Shown piece after piece: positions 1 to 10,370 of a stretch of 64,000 nt of DNA. Origin of the DNA: Thalassotalea profundi. Its GTDB lineage: Bacteria > Pseudomonadota > Gammaproteobacteria > Enterobacterales > Alteromonadaceae. Under the pieces are notes generated by a model that had not been told where the DNA came from, did not search any database, and saw only the letters and a list, made by a program, of their open reading frames with translations. The DNA is taken from contig NZ_BNAH01000002.1 of assembly GCF_014653195.1 (NCBI RefSeq), positions 248,377-312,376 of the forward strand. Direction: 5' to 3'. The translations under genes and the position numbers were made by a program. Numbering within the stretch: position 1 is the first letter of the stretch; the number at the start of each line of letters is the position of its first letter.

Positions 1-786
1 GCTGCTGGTAACTACATTTTCTATGGTGTACGTGAATTCGGCATGAGCGGAATAATGAACGGTATATCATTACATGGTGGCTTTATTAACTACGGTGCAA
101 CTTTCATGATGTTCATGGAATATGCACGCAACGCAGTTCGTATGTCAGCACTAATGGGCATCCAAAATATTTTTGTTTATACCCATGACTCTATAGGTCA
201 AGGTGAAGATGGTCCTACACACCAGCCAATTGAGCAGCTAACAAATTTGCGTACAACACCCAATATGGTGACATGGCGCCCAGCTGATGCAACTGAAGCT
301 GCCGTTTCATGGAAAAGTGCTATAGAACGTCAAACTGCGCCAACGTCGTTAATTTTTTCTCGCCAAGGTTTACCAGCATTGAATCGAGACGACGCACAGC
401 TCAAGAATATCGCTAAAGGCGGTTATATACTTAAAGATAGCGACGGGACACCTGAAATTATCTTAATTGCTACAGGCTCAGAAGTGTCATTAGCTTTAAA
501 AGCGGCCGAAGTATTAGGAAATAAAGTTCGCGTAGTCTCTATGCCTTCGACAAATATATTTGACCAACAAGATGCTCAGTATAAAGATGCTGTTTTACCT
601 GCCGAAGTCACTAAGCGCGTAGCTATTGAAGCTGCACATACTGACTTTTGGTATAAATATGTTGGTTTAAGCGGTAAAGTTGTCGGTATGACCACCTTTG
701 GTGAATCTGCGCCAGGTAATGTTTTATTCGAACACTTTGGCTTTACAGTAGAGAACGTAGTCGCTACGGTTAATAGCCTAAATTAA
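1..786 (+). CDS. tkt: Transketolase, C-terminal part (truncated by window start)
   Basis: Transketolase moves two-carbon ketol units between sugar phosphates in the cytosolic non-oxidative pentose phosphate pathway. The frame is open from base 1, so the 5' part lies outside the window and 261 residues remain. The segment GVREFGM carries the conserved catalytic glutamate that activates thiamine diphosphate. It is followed by [17 protein letters not shown], the substrate and cofactor-binding histidine region of the pyrimidine domain, and then by the whole C-terminal domain ending near [10 protein letters not shown]. It heads the tkt-epd-pgk-fba gene order common in gammaproteobacteria. A hairpin follows 38 bases after the stop. 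Identification is secure; the E. coli tktA/tktB distinction cannot be made. Confidence 0.97.
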   Translation, partial: AAGNYIFYGVREFGMSGIMNGISLHGGFINYGATFMMFMEYARNAVRMSALMGIQNIFVYTHDSIGQGEDGPTHQPIEQLTNLRTTPNMVTWRPADATEAAVSWKSAIERQTAPTSLIFSRQGLPALNRDDAQLKNIAKGGYILKDSDGTPEIILIATGSEVSLALKAAEVLGNKVRVVSMPSTNIFDQQDAQYKDAVLPAEVTKRVAIEAAHTDFWYKYVGLSGKVVGMTTFGESAPGNVLFEHFGFTVENVVATVNSLN

Positions 787-824
787 TAGGCTATTTTTAA
801 TAGTAATTCAATATCATAAAATTA

Positions 825-847
825 TGCGCCATCTAATTAATGGCGCA
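825..847 (+). terminator. Hairpin after tkt, possible weak terminator
   Basis: A perfect 8 bp stem (825-832 with 840-847, TGCGCCAT/ATGGCGCA) has a 7 base loop and is followed by a short, interrupted T-rich stretch (ttgtttg). It could end or attenuate tkt transcription before epd. The poor U-tract makes full termination uncertain. Confidence 0.5.
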
Positions 848-922
848 TTGTTTGAATTATCATTCAAATAACTGCTTAACACTAAATTTTAATTAACCGT
901 TTCAAAAAATAAAAGTTATATT

Positions 923-1939
923 ATGCCTATAAACATTGCTATTAACGGGTTTGGTCGTATTGGCCGAAGTGTTGCCCGCGCACTTTATGAAAATGCGCAA
1001 CTAGAACATTTGAAATTAGTAGCAATAAATGAAGTGGCTGATGCGAAAGGGATTGCACATTTATTAAAATACGACACTACCCATGGTCGTTTTTCTTTTG
1101 ACGTACAACTTAATGACGAAACGTTAGCCATAGCTGGAGATGAAATAGCATTAAATCATTGTGATGAATTATCACAACTCCCTTGGAAAAAGCATAATAT
1201 AGATATTGTGCTTGATTGTACGGGGAAGTATGGCAGTAATGCCGAAGCGATGATTCATGTTCAGCAAGGAGCTAAAAAAGTATTACTTTCACATCCTGGC
1301 GAGCAAGATGTTGACGCTACCATAATTTACGGGGTGAATGAGCAATTACTTACCAAAAATGATGTTATTGTAAGTAATGGTTCTTGCACTACCAACTGTA
1401 TTGTTCCTGTAATTAAGGTAATTGATGATGCTTTTGGGGTAGAAAGTGGCACCATCACTACAATTCATTCTTCAATGCATGATCAGCAAGTAATCGATGC
1501 ATATCACCCTGATTTACGTAGATCACGAGCAGCTAGCCAATCAATAATTCCTGTTGATACTAAACTCGCTGCTGGTATTGAAAGAATTTTACCTCAGTTT
1601 GCTGGGCGTTTCGAAGCGATAGCGGTACGTGTACCTACAGTGAATGTTACCGCAATGGACTTAAGTTTAACGGTAAGTAGTGATGTAAATATTGAAGCAA
1701 TTAATCAAGCAATCGTTGCCGCTCAACGTAATGGTTTGCAAGGTATTCTTGGCTATAGCGAAGCTCCACTAGTATCAATTGATTTTAATCACGATCCACA
1801 TTCATGTATTGTTGATGGTAATCAAACCCGAGTAAGCCATAAACGATTAGTGAAAATGCTTATATGGTGTGATAACGAATGGGGGTTCGCTAATCGAATG
1901 ATAGATACTGCAAAAGAAATGGCGAAGTTACTGACTTAG
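923..1939 (+). CDS. epd: Erythrose-4-phosphate dehydrogenase (GapA-like family)
   Basis: Predicted NAD-dependent dehydrogenase oxidising D-erythrose 4-phosphate to 4-phosphoerythronate for pyridoxal phosphate synthesis. It belongs to the glyceraldehyde-3-phosphate dehydrogenase family. Residues 4-16 form the Rossmann motif (INGFGRIGR), SNGSCTTNC holds the catalytic Cys at about 155, and the C-terminal [12 protein letters not shown] is typical of the family. The 338-residue length fits Epd. Its place between tkt and pgk is the classical epd context and supports Epd over a housekeeping GAPDH. The ATG at 923 has no strong Shine-Dalgarno sequence. A GAPDH activity cannot be excluded from sequence alone. 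Confidence 0.9.
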   Translation: MPINIAINGFGRIGRSVARALYENAQLEHLKLVAINEVADAKGIAHLLKYDTTHGRFSFDVQLNDETLAIAGDEIALNHCDELSQLPWKKHNIDIVLDCTGKYGSNAEAMIHVQQGAKKVLLSHPGEQDVDATIIYGVNEQLLTKNDVIVSNGSCTTNCIVPVIKVIDDAFGVESGTITTIHSSMHDQQVIDAYHPDLRRSRAASQSIIPVDTKLAAGIERILPQFAGRFEAIAVRVPTVNVTAMDLSLTVSSDVNIEAINQAIVAAQRNGLQGILGYSEAPLVSIDFNHDPHSCIVDGNQTRVSHKRLVKMLIWCDNEWGFANRMIDTAKEMAKLLT

Positions 1940-2010
1940 CATTGCCAATGTAACCACTTAACAATTGTACCATTGGGTATAACTCATTAATAAAAATAGG
2001 AAGCAAATTA

Positions 2011-3183
2011 ATGTCTGTAATTAAAATGGCTGAACTTGCACTTAAAGATCAACGCGTACTTATCCGTGAAGATTTAAATGTTCCAGTTCAAGATGGAAAA
2101 ATTACTTCTGATGCACGCTTGAAAGCTGCTTTACCTACGATAAAATTAGCGCTTAACGCTGGTGCCAAAGTCATGGTTATGTCGCACTTGGGCCGACCTA
2201 CAGAAGGTGAATTTAATAATGAATTTTCGTTACAACCTGTTGTTGATTATCTTGAAAAAGCATTAGATGCCCCTGTCAAATTAGTATCGGACTACTTAGA
2301 CGGTGTTGACGTAGCTGCCGGTGAGTTAGTGGTATTTGAAAATATTCGCTTTAATATTGGTGAAAAGAAAAATGATGATGCACTAGCGAAAAAACTCGCT
2401 GCACTTTGTGATATTTTTGTAATGGATGCATTTGGTACCGCTCATCGCGCCCAAGCAAGTACTCATGGCGTCGCTAAATTCGCACCAATAGCTTGTGCCG
2501 GACCTTTATTAACAGCTGAGTTAGACGCCTTAGCCAAAGCACTTGATAACCCTGCCCGACCACTTGTTGCCATAGTTGGTGGCTCAAAAGTATCAACAAA
2601 ACTTACCGTACTTGACTCTCTATCAAAAATTGCAGACACCTTAGTGGTTGGTGGTGGTATATCAAATACTTTCGTAGCCGCTGCAGGTAATGAAGTAGGT
2701 AAATCATTATATGAGCAGGATTTAATTCCAGAAGCACAGCGTTTATGTAAAGAAACCCAAGTGATTTTTGCTGATGACGTTACCGTAACTCGCGATGGTT
2801 TTAGTGATTGGAAACATGATTCTATTACTGAGATTAAAGCATTGTCAGATGTATCAGCTGAAGATGACATCATTGATTACGGTCCACAAACAGCAGAGAA
2901 AGTAGCGCAAATAATAAAATCAGCAGGCACAATTTTATGGAACGGCCCAGTAGGTGTTTTTGAAATAGATGCCTTTGCTAAAGGTACTGAAGTTATTTCA
3001 CATGCCATCGCCGAAAGCTCAGCCTTTTCTATCGCTGGCGGCGGTGATACTTTAGCTGCAGTAGATAAATATAACATCGCAGATAAAGTTTCCTATATTT
3101 CAACTGGCGGTGGTGCTTTCTTAGAATTTTTAGAAGGTAAAAAATTACCTGCCGTTGAAATTTTAGAACAACGCGCAAAATAA
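2011..3183 (+). CDS. pgk: Phosphoglycerate kinase
   Basis: Cytosolic glycolytic/gluconeogenic enzyme that transfers phosphate between 1,3-bisphosphoglycerate and ADP. The N-domain substrate motifs are clear: REDLNVP near residue 19, and SHLGRPTEG near residue 59. The nucleotide-binding C-domain shows the GGSKVSTK region, WNGPVGVFE and the glycine-rich [12 protein letters not shown]. The length of 390 residues is normal for a bacterial enzyme. AGGAAG at 1998-2003 lies 7 bases before the ATG and fixes the start. It sits 71 bases after epd and probably shares its transcript. A long hairpin follows the stop. Confidence 0.97.
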   Translation: MSVIKMAELALKDQRVLIREDLNVPVQDGKITSDARLKAALPTIKLALNAGAKVMVMSHLGRPTEGEFNNEFSLQPVVDYLEKALDAPVKLVSDYLDGVDVAAGELVVFENIRFNIGEKKNDDALAKKLAALCDIFVMDAFGTAHRAQASTHGVAKFAPIACAGPLLTAELDALAKALDNPARPLVAIVGGSKVSTKLTVLDSLSKIADTLVVGGGISNTFVAAAGNEVGKSLYEQDLIPEAQRLCKETQVIFADDVTVTRDGFSDWKHDSITEIKALSDVSAEDDIIDYGPQTAEKVAQIIKSAGTILWNGPVGVFEIDAFAKGTEVISHAIAESSAFSIAGGGDTLAAVDKYNIADKVSYISTGGGAFLEFLEGKKLPAVEILEQRAK

Positions 3184-3575
3184 ACATACCGCTAACACTT
3201 AACCTAGCAGACTCCGTTTAGTTAGGTTAAGTGCAATTCCCATCTAATAAGTTTCGTTATAGTTTATAATTTTTTATTAAAAGAAACTATCGAACAACTC
3301 TAGATAAAAGAAAATAAACTTTAGAAACAACCACTTAATTGGTTTTTGATTTTATACTATTAAACCTCTAATAAAAATTAAGCTAAAATCTGAGTGCAAA
3401 GGCTATTTTTTTTCTGATATAATTACGTTACGAAACAAAATAAGTTTCACTTTGAAAGATATTAACACCAACTTTATTAATTATAGTTTCGCTTAGCACT
3501 TTAGAAACACTCGCATAATTAGTTTAATTGGTATAACAATTGAACATTGTATAAACGCAACCTCAGGAGTAAATC
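3184..3575 (+). other. 392-base intergenic region between pgk and fba
   Basis: No coding frame is supported here. Near the start is a long hairpin (separate entry). The rest is very AT-rich and contains seven GAAAC/GTTTC pentamers (3251, 3283, 3324, 3432, 3444, 3486, 3504). It also has an 11 bp direct repeat CTTTAGAAACA at 3319-3329 and 3499-3509. The fba promoter is presumably in the distal half. No confident -35/-10 pair, Cra or HexR operator could be assigned by eye. Confidence 0.6.
3196..3233 (+). terminator. Long hairpin after pgk without U-tract
   Basis: An 11 bp perfect inverted repeat (3196-3206 CACTTAACCTA, 3223-3233 TAGGTTAAGTG) with a 16 base loop begins 13 bases after the pgk stop. 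No run of T follows, so it may stabilise or process the mRNA 3' end rather than act as a simple intrinsic terminator. The stem core TTAACCTA recurs in the hairpin at 15305-15349. Confidence 0.5.
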
Positions 3576-4640
3576 ATGGCATTAGTTTCTATGCGCCAAA
3601 TGTTAGATCACGCTGCAGAGCATGGATACGGGATCCCCGCTTTTAATGTTAATAATTTAGAGCAAGTACGAGCCATTATGCTGGCAGCAAAGGATACCGA
3701 TAGCCCTGTAATATTACAGGCTTCTGCTGGTGCAAGAAGTTATGCTGGTGCGCCTTTTTTACGTCATTTAATTTTAGCCGCAATTGAAGAATTTCCAAAT
3801 ATACCTGTTGTTATGCATCAAGATCACGGCACCTCTCCTGCTGTTTGTCAGCGTTCTATACAGTTAGGTTTTTCATCAGTAATGATGGATGGCTCTCTAA
3901 TGTCTGATGGTAAAACCCCTGCCAGTTATGAATACAATGTTGATGTAACACAACGCACTGTTGAAATGGCCCATGCTTGCGGTGTATCAGTTGAAGGTGA
4001 ACTTGGTTGCTTAGGTTCTTTAGAAACGGGTATGGCTGGTGAAGAAGATGGTGTGGGCGCTGAAGGAGTTTTAACTGCTGAACAAATGCTAACAGACCCT
4101 GAAGAAGCTGCTGACTTTGTTAATAAAACACAAGTCGATGCCCTAGCAATTGCATGTGGAACTTCACATGGTGCATACAAATTTACGCGCCCACCGACTG
4201 GCGATATTCTTGCTATAGATAGAATTAAGGCGATTCACACTCGTATTCCCAATACTCATCTAGTTATGCATGGCTCTTCTTCGGTACCACAAGACTGGTT
4301 AGCAATTATCAATGAATTTGGCGGAAAAATTCCTGAAACTTATGGTGTACCGGTAGATCAAATTCAAGAAGGTATTAAAAATGGTGTTCGTAAAATCAAT
4401 ATAGATACTGATTTACGCTTAGCATCAACAGGTGCAATTCGTCGATTCCTAGCAGAAAACCCTAGTGAATTTGATCCTCGTAAATATTTAAAAACATCTA
4501 CACAAGCTATGTATGAAATTTGTAAGGCCCGTTATGAAGCCTTCAATACAGCAGGTAATGCCAGCAAAATAAAACCGATTTCTCTTGAAAGTATGTTTAT
4601 GCAATATGAAAAAGGTGAACTGCGTGCTGTTGTAAAATAA
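3576..4640 (+). CDS. fba: Class II fructose-bisphosphate aldolase, CbbA-like subtype
   Basis: Zinc-dependent aldolase that reversibly cleaves fructose 1,6-bisphosphate to dihydroxyacetone phosphate and glyceraldehyde 3-phosphate in the cytosol. Metal and catalytic signatures are visible: VVMHQDHG near residue 83, the EGELGCLG segment with its acidic ligand near residue 138, [10 protein letters not shown], and the phosphate-binding VMHGSSSVP loop. The 354-residue length and N-terminus ([19 protein letters not shown]) resemble the CbbA-type class II group rather than E. coli FbaA. AGGAG at 3565-3569 precedes the ATG. A strong terminator follows, closing the central-carbon block. Confidence 0.95.
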   Translation: MALVSMRQMLDHAAEHGYGIPAFNVNNLEQVRAIMLAAKDTDSPVILQASAGARSYAGAPFLRHLILAAIEEFPNIPVVMHQDHGTSPAVCQRSIQLGFSSVMMDGSLMSDGKTPASYEYNVDVTQRTVEMAHACGVSVEGELGCLGSLETGMAGEEDGVGAEGVLTAEQMLTDPEEAADFVNKTQVDALAIACGTSHGAYKFTRPPTGDILAIDRIKAIHTRIPNTHLVMHGSSSVPQDWLAIINEFGGKIPETYGVPVDQIQEGIKNGVRKINIDTDLRLASTGAIRRFLAENPSEFDPRKYLKTSTQAMYEICKARYEAFNTAGNASKIKPISLESMFMQYEKGELRAVVK

Positions 4641-4665
4641 CAACATTAAGCTAAAATATATCAAA

Positions 4666-4689
4666 TAAAAGAGCTTCGGCTCTTTTTTT
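4666..4689 (+). terminator. Intrinsic terminator of fba
   Basis: A 7 bp stem AAAGAGC/GCTCTTT closed by a stable TTCG tetraloop is followed directly by a T-run. This is a textbook rho-independent terminator 25 bases after the fba stop. Confidence 0.92.
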
Positions 4690-4767
4690 GTTGTAAAGAC
4701 TAAAAAGAATAGGTTTCATTTGAATTATTGACTATAATTCAAACTTCAAAAAAATGGGAGCATGATC

Positions 4768-5598
4768 ATGGAACAAATAACCAATTGGCTAGCCACCAAC
4801 CAAGATTTAATTATTAGTTTTGGTATAAAATTAGCCATAGCTTTAGCTATCTTATTTATTGGTAAACTTATTGCTAAAGTTATCAGTAATACAACCAAAA
4901 AAGTATTAACAAAGAAAAATTTCGATAAAACAGTCGTCAGCTTTATTGGCAGCCTTGTTTACGGCATTTTCATCATTATTACTTTTATCGTAGCAATTTC
5001 TCATTTAGGCTTTAATACTTCATCCTTAGTAGCTATCGTTGGTGCTGCCGGATTAGCAATTGGTTTAGCACTTCAAGGATCTCTATCAAACTTTGCTTCA
5101 GGTATCTTGTTAATAACACTTAAGCCTTTTAAATCAGGTGATTTTGTTGAAGTTGCCGGTACTGCAGGTATTGTTGAAGAAATTAATGTTTTCGCTACAC
5201 AACTTCGTACTGGCGATAATAAAACCGTTATTATTCCAAATGGTGGCATTACCAGTAGTAATATTACTAACTTTTCAGCAAAACCTATGCGCCGTATCGA
5301 TTTAGTTATTGGTGTTGGCTATAGTGCTGACTTAGCACAAGCTAAAGCAATTTTAACCAAGGTGGCAAATGCTCATGAGTTAGTGTTAAAAGACCAAGAA
5401 ATTACTGTTGGCGTTAGCGAATTAGCAGATAGTTCTGTTAACTTTGTTGTTCGTCCTTGGGTTAAAACATCTGATTACTGGCCAGTATATTTTGATTTAC
5501 TTGAAACAATTAAAGTTGAATTAGATAAAGCAGGTATTGAAATCCCATTCCCACAAGTTTCTGTACATGTTAATAAAGAGGATTCCGATGAATCGTAA
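4768..5598 (+). CDS. mscS: Small-conductance mechanosensitive channel, MscS family
   Basis: Inner-membrane channel that opens under membrane tension to release solutes on hypo-osmotic shock. The protein has three predicted membrane helices in its first ~120 residues. The third is the glycine/alanine-rich pore helix (GAAGLAIGLALQGSLSNF), followed by the beta domain (FKSGDFVEVAGTAGIVEEI) and the alpha/beta C-terminal domain. About 276 residues is close to the E. coli MscS length. Start choice: ATG occurs at 4762 and 4768. GGGAG at 4756-4760 is 7 bases before the second but only 1 base before the first, so 4768 is preferred. Its 3' end overlaps the next gene by 11 bases. Confidence 0.93.
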   Translation: MEQITNWLATNQDLIISFGIKLAIALAILFIGKLIAKVISNTTKKVLTKKNFDKTVVSFIGSLVYGIFIIITFIVAISHLGFNTSSLVAIVGAAGLAIGLALQGSLSNFASGILLITLKPFKSGDFVEVAGTAGIVEEINVFATQLRTGDNKTVIIPNGGITSSNITNFSAKPMRRIDLVIGVGYSADLAQAKAILTKVANAHELVLKDQEITVGVSELADSSVNFVVRPWVKTSDYWPVYFDLLETIKVELDKAGIEIPFPQVSVHVNKEDSDES

Positions 5599-6358
5599 CA
5601 TTATTGCAATGGCGTTATGCTTGACGCCATTTTTATCTTTTGCTGAAGAAGCTAAAGAAAAATCAGCTATTACCTCGTCTGCTGAATTAGGTTTTTTATA
5701 TAAAACAGGGAATACTAAAAGCGCTGACGTAAAAGCTGGCTATGATTTTAAATATGAAAAAGATTTATGGCGTTCAACTTTAGCATTAGATCTGTTAATT
5801 AAAAAAACAGATGTTGAAAATGATAATGGTGAGAAAGAATTAGAAACTACAGATCAAAAGTGGACTGCAGAATCTAAAACCAATTATACATTAAGCAAAA
5901 AAACTAAAAGCTACGTATACGGTGATGTCTATTATGAAGATAGCCGTTTTACTGGTTTTGATAACCAAAGTACTATTTCCGCAGGTTGGGGGCGTGAGTG
6001 GTATAAGACTGAAGTCGCTTCATTTTTTGCTGATATTGGACCAGGTTATAAACGCGATGTAACGATGGCAACAGAAACAGTACCGAGTGAAACAAGCACT
6101 GCTTTTATTGTACAAGCACAAGCTTTATATCTACGAAAGATAAATGATCATGTTGATTTTAAACAATCTTTTACCGTTAAATACGCACCTAAAAGTGGTG
6201 AAAGTAGTCGTTATAGAGCGGAAACATCTGTAACAACTAAGTTGATTCAAACATTACAATTAAAGTTTTCATTCAAAGTAGAGCATAATACTGACGTTGA
6301 TGATGGTTTTGAAAGAACAGATACTCAAACGGCAGTTACATTAGTTTATAGCTTCTAA
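5588..6358 (+). CDS. DUF481 family outer-membrane beta-barrel protein (YdiY-like)
   Basis: Predicted secreted protein with a Sec signal peptide (hydrophobic run over residues 5-17, cleavage after LSFA). It is followed by alternating aromatic/polar strands rich in Y, W and T and a C-terminal strand ending LVYSF, as expected for an outer-membrane barrel. The TSSAELGFLYKTGNTKSADV opening is typical of DUF481. A longer frame starts upstream at 5537, but GAGG at 5578-5581 and the signal peptide support 5588. The gene overlaps the mscS end, so the two are translationally coupled. The function of DUF481 is not established; a role in the envelope stress handled by MscS is only inferred. Confidence 0.82.
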   Translation: MNRNIIAMALCLTPFLSFAEEAKEKSAITSSAELGFLYKTGNTKSADVKAGYDFKYEKDLWRSTLALDLLIKKTDVENDNGEKELETTDQKWTAESKTNYTLSKKTKSYVYGDVYYEDSRFTGFDNQSTISAGWGREWYKTEVASFFADIGPGYKRDVTMATETVPSETSTAFIVQAQALYLRKINDHVDFKQSFTVKYAPKSGESSRYRAETSVTTKLIQTLQLKFSFKVEHNTDVDDGFERTDTQTAVTLVYSF

Positions 6359-6378
6359 TTCACAAAACGCTTTTTAAT

Positions 6379-6411
6379 AAAAAAACCACGTTGTATATAC
6401 GTGGTTTTTTA
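6379..6411 (+). terminator. Intrinsic terminator after DUF481 gene
   Basis: An inverted repeat centred on ACCACG/CGTGGT is flanked by an A-run on the left and six or more T on the right. It could work in both orientations and ends the mscS-DUF481 unit. Confidence 0.9.
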
Positions 6412-6556
6412 TTTACGCTGATATAAATTTCACTGCTAGTTAATTTAACTATTTTTTAACATATGTGATTTTTATATTTTATTAAAGTATATAGAATGTT
6501 CACTATTCATCCTAAATCAATTATTCATAATTAATTTGACACACAAAAGGACACTT

Positions 6557-8647
6557 ATGAAAACTATTTTAAAGCAGCTTGCTACCTTAAGTTTTCTACT
6601 GGTTTTATTACCTATTCATGCTAATGATGATCCCTATCTATGGCTTGAAAACGTAGAAGGTGACAAGCAACTATCTTGGGTTAAAAACAAAAATAAAAAA
6701 GCACTAAAAACATTTAAAGCACACCCTAAATTTGAAACACTTAAAAATAATGTTTTGTCACTTTATAAAGATAAGGATCGAATCCCAAGTGTAAATAAAC
6801 AGGGAGATTATTATTATAATTTTTGGAAAGACGATACTCATGTTAGAGGCCTTTACCGACGTACTACACTAACAGAATATAAAAAGGATAATCCCAAATG
6901 GGAAACGGTACTAGACATTGATGCGCTCAGTAAAGAAGAAGGGGTAAACTGGGTTTACAAAGGAATGTCTTGTTATTACCCTGCTTACAAACGCTGTTTA
7001 GTTTCCCTTTCACGTGGAGGGGCTGATGCAACTCAAGTGCGTGAATTTAATTTAGTTGATAAACACTTTGTTAAAGATGGATTCTTTTTAGCTGAAGCAA
7101 AAAACAGTGTTGGTTGGTACAACGCCGATACTATTTGGGTAGCAACAGACTTTAACGATGGTGAAAGTATGACGGATTCTGGCTACCCTAGACAAGTTAA
7201 ACTTTGGCAACGTGGTACGAGCCTTGAGCAAGCAAAATTATTATTTAAAGGCAATCAATCATCTGTAACTATTGGCGGTTTTACTGCAAGAGATGGAGAG
7301 AATAAGCATCACTTTATTTATGAAAGCGAAAGCTTCTATACCCAAACCTTATACCTTTATGATCAAGGAATAAAAACAAAACTTCCAATGCCCGCGGATG
7401 CAAGTTTAAAGGGGATTTACAAAGGTAATATTTTTATTGAACTGAAAAGCAATTGGGAATTAACTGATAAAACCTATACTCAAGGCAGTGTTGTTTATAC
7501 TAATTTTTCAGACTTTATTAACAATAAATTTGAATTAAAAACCTTTGTTCAACCAAGCGATACGGCATCAATAGATAACTTTGCGATGACAAAATCTTAT
7601 ATCATCATTAATTGGTTAGATAATGTTAAAAACAAGCTCGTTAGATATAGCTTAGATAAAACTGGTACTTGGCAGCAAGAAGCTTTTGACTTCCCAACGA
7701 GTGGCTCTATTAGTGCTTATAATATCAACACAGAAAGCGATAGCTTTTTTGCTTCATATACCGATTTTTTAACACCATCAGGGGTTAATGAAGTCAACGC
7801 AGAATCCTTAAATATTAATTTACTTAAAACAAAAAAAGCAAAATTTGATACCTCCAAATTTAAGTTTGAACAGTTTATGGCAACCTCAAAAGACGGCACT
7901 AAAGTTCCATATTTTGTTGTTAGTCATAAAAATTTAAAAAATAATGGCAAGAACCCAACCTTACTTTATGGTTATGGTGGTTTTGAAGTAAGTTTAACGC
8001 CATTTTATTCTGAATCAGTTGGTCTAAACTGGTTAGAGCAAGGCGGCGTTTATGTATTATCTAATATCCGTGGTGGTGGCGAATATGGCCCCAAATGGCA
8101 TCAAGCGGCTTTAAAAGAAAACCGACAACGTGCCTATGAAGATTTTGAAGCTATTGCGGAGGATCTAATCGCTAAAAAAATAACTTCTAGCAAATATTTA
8201 GGCATACAAGGCGGTAGTAATGGTGGATTACTGGTGGCTGCCGCATTTACACGAAGACCCGACTTATACAATGCCGTTATTTGCCAAGTACCACTGTTAG
8301 ATATGAAACGTTTTAATAAACTTTTAGCGGGTGCTAGCTGGATGGGCGAATACGGTAACCCTGATATAGAAAGTGAGTGGAAATATATTAAAGAATATTC
8401 TCCTTATCAAAACGTGAAAAGGGATCAAGCCTACCCTAAAGTTTTATTTACGAGTTCTACCCGAGATGATCGTGTTCATCCTGCACATGCCAGAAAAATG
8501 GTCGCTAAAATGGAAAATATGGGCTATGACGTTTTATATTATGAAAATATTGAAGGAGGTCATGCAGGTGCTGCAGACATTAATCAGTCAGCAGAAATTG
8601 CAGCGATGAATTACATCTATTTATTACAACAACTTAGTGATAAGTAA
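6557..8647 (+). CDS. Periplasmic prolyl oligopeptidase, family S9
   Basis: Serine peptidase expected to cleave short peptides after proline. An N-terminal signal peptide (hydrophobic residues 8-21, cleavage near IHA-ND) places it in the periplasm or outside. The first ~400 residues form the beta-propeller filter. The C-terminal alpha/beta hydrolase carries the nucleophile in GGSNGGLL, the Asp in SSTRDDRVHP and the His in EGGHAG, a complete triad. A frame start exists at TTG 6536, but AAAAGGA at 6545-6551 fits the ATG at 6557, giving 696 residues. It stands alone between two terminators. Exact substrate preference is unknown. Confidence 0.92.
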   Translation: MKTILKQLATLSFLLVLLPIHANDDPYLWLENVEGDKQLSWVKNKNKKALKTFKAHPKFETLKNNVLSLYKDKDRIPSVNKQGDYYYNFWKDDTHVRGLYRRTTLTEYKKDNPKWETVLDIDALSKEEGVNWVYKGMSCYYPAYKRCLVSLSRGGADATQVREFNLVDKHFVKDGFFLAEAKNSVGWYNADTIWVATDFNDGESMTDSGYPRQVKLWQRGTSLEQAKLLFKGNQSSVTIGGFTARDGENKHHFIYESESFYTQTLYLYDQGIKTKLPMPADASLKGIYKGNIFIELKSNWELTDKTYTQGSVVYTNFSDFINNKFELKTFVQPSDTASIDNFAMTKSYIIINWLDNVKNKLVRYSLDKTGTWQQEAFDFPTSGSISAYNINTESDSFFASYTDFLTPSGVNEVNAESLNINLLKTKKAKFDTSKFKFEQFMATSKDGTKVPYFVVSHKNLKNNGKNPTLLYGYGGFEVSLTPFYSESVGLNWLEQGGVYVLSNIRGGGEYGPKWHQAALKENRQRAYEDFEAIAEDLIAKKITSSKYLGIQGGSNGGLLVAAAFTRRPDLYNAVICQVPLLDMKRFNKLLAGASWMGEYGNPDIESEWKYIKEYSPYQNVKRDQAYPKVLFTSSTRDDRVHPAHARKMVAKMENMGYDVLYYENIEGGHAGAADINQSAEIAAMNYIYLLQQLSDK

Positions 8648-8687
8648 CCCGCTTATACACTTATCTCAATAGGAGTAATAACAAATA

Positions 8688-8720
8688 AAAAAGCCGAATA
8701 ACTCAGTTATTCGGCTTTTT
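8688..8720. terminator. Bidirectional terminator between prolyl oligopeptidase and aceA
   Basis: A 16 bp perfect inverted repeat (AAAAAGCCGAATAACT and its complement, one base between the arms) has A-run and T-run ends. It serves both convergent genes. Confidence 0.95.
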
Positions 8721-8771
8721 AGTTGGCAGTGAGACTGCTATTGTAGAGTCATTTTTCAAATAAACATAACG

Positions 8772-10370
8772 TTAAACGTTAGCAAATTGATTCATAGTAT
8801 TATCTTTACCACCGGCCTTAAGCGCGGCATCACCAGCAAAATATTCTTTATGATCATCACCCATATCTGAACCTGCCATATTTTGATGTTTAACACATGC
8901 TATTCCTTGACGAATTTCTTTACGCTGAACACCTAATACATAACCTAACATCCCTTGGTCACCAAAGTATTCTTTTGCCAAATTATCAGTAGATAAAGCA
9001 GCTGTATGATAAGTAGGTAATGTAATTAAGTGGTGGAAAATTCCTGCGCCTACTGCCGCATCGGCTTGAAAAGTACGGATTTTCTCATCTGCAGTAATAG
9101 CTAATTCGGAGTCATCGTAATCAGCACTCATTAATCGGTCACGATCATAACCTGAAACATCTTTACCGGCTTCTTTCATAGCATCAAATACTTGCTGACG
9201 GAAGTTCAGAGTCCAGTTAAAGGAAGGTGAATTGTTATATACTAGTTTAGCATTAGGTACTTCTTTGCGAATCTCATCAACCATAGCACCAATTTGCCCG
9301 ATATGCGGCTTTTCAGTTTCAATCCAGATCAGATCAGCCCCATGCTGCAATGAAGTGATACAATCCAAAATACAACGAGCTTCACCTGTACCTGGTTTAA
9401 ATTGAAATAAATTACTCGGCAAACGCTTAGGACGCACTAATTTTCCATCACGATTTATTACCACATCACCGTTGTTCATATTTTCAGGGGTTACTTCTTC
9501 ACAATCTAAGAAAGAGTTATATTGATCGCCTAAATCACCTGGTGTTTTTGTCACTGCAATTTGTTTGGTTAAACCGGCACCTAATGAATCGGTACGGGCA
9601 ACAATAACACCGTCATCAACACCTAACTCCATAAATGCATATCGTACAGCATTAATTTTAGCTAAAAAGTCTTCATGTGGAACAGTTACTTTACCATCTT
9701 GATGGCCGCATTGTTTTTCATCTGATACTTGGTTCTCAATTTGGATACAACAAGCGCCAGCTTCAATCATTTGTTTCGCCATCAGGTATGTTGCTTCTGC
9801 GTTACCAAAACCAGCATCAATATCAGCGATAATTGGTACAACATGAGTTACATGTCCATCAATTTGTGCTTGTACTTCTTGCGCTTTAGCTGCATCACCA
9901 GCTTCATTAGCCGCATCTAATTCACGAAATAACCCACCTAACTCACGTGCATCCGCTTGACGTAAAAAGGTATATAATTCAGCAATCAAACTAGCAACTG
10001 ACGTTTTTTCATGCATTGATTGGTCAGGCAGAGGACCAAACTCAGAACGAAGTGCTGCAACCATCCAGCCCGAAAGATACAAGTAACGACGATCGGTGTT
10101 TTCAAAATGTTTCTTAATTGAAATCATTTTCTGTTGACCAATAAAGCCATGCCAGCAACCTAAAGACTGAGTGTACTTTGTTGGATCATTATCGTATGCT
10201 TCCATATCTTTACGCATAATGGCAGCAGTATATTTTGCGATATCTAACCCTGTTTTAAATTGATTTTGCAAACGCATGCGAGCAACTGATTCAGCATTAA
10301 TTGCTTGCCAGTTATTTTTTGATTTCAGTTGTGTTGATAACGCATCTATTTCTTGGCGGTAGTTACTCAT
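8772..10370 (-). CDS. aceA: Isocitrate lyase, long (~530 residue) type
   Basis: Splits isocitrate to glyoxylate and succinate, the first step of the glyoxylate shunt, allowing growth on acetate and fatty acids. The catalytic loop is DEKQCGHQDGK near residue 218, with KQCGH matching the K-[KR/Q]-C-G-H motif. Mg-binding and substrate segments are PIIADIDAGFG and IVARTDSLG. NNSPSFNW lies in the C-terminal half. The 532-residue size matches the Pseudomonas/Colwellia-type enzyme rather than the 434-residue E. coli enzyme. TGGAGAA upstream supports the ATG. It is divergent from a lysR gene, with two TCGA-centred palindromes in the shared spacer. Confidence 0.97.
   Translation of the reverse strand: MSNYRQEIDALSTQLKSKNNWQAINAESVARMRLQNQFKTGLDIAKYTAAIMRKDMEAYDNDPTKYTQSLGCWHGFIGQQKMISIKKHFENTDRRYLYLSGWMVAALRSEFGPLPDQSMHEKTSVASLIAELYTFLRQADARELGGLFRELDAANEAGDAAKAQEVQAQIDGHVTHVVPIIADIDAGFGNAEATYLMAKQMIEAGACCIQIENQVSDEKQCGHQDGKVTVPHEDFLAKINAVRYAFMELGVDDGVIVARTDSLGAGLTKQIAVTKTPGDLGDQYNSFLDCEEVTPENMNNGDVVINRDGKLVRPKRLPSNLFQFKPGTGEARCILDCITSLQHGADLIWIETEKPHIGQIGAMVDEIRKEVPNAKLVYNNSPSFNWTLNFRQQVFDAMKEAGKDVSGYDRDRLMSADYDDSELAITADEKIRTFQADAAVGAGIFHHLITLPTYHTAALSTDNLAKEYFGDQGMLGYVLGVQRKEIRQGIACVKHQNMAGSDMGDDHKEYFAGDAALKAGGKDNTMNQFANV

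Noticed and set aside
2463..2873. Antisense open frame inside pgk as a separate gene
   Set aside because: Low-complexity Ser/Thr/Ala translation on the opposite strand of a conserved gene. Similar shadows lie opposite pit, pstA and the porin and were also discarded.
5537..5587. N-terminal extension of the DUF481 protein
   Set aside because: The extension overlaps mscS in another frame; a ribosome binding site and signal peptide support the start at 5588.
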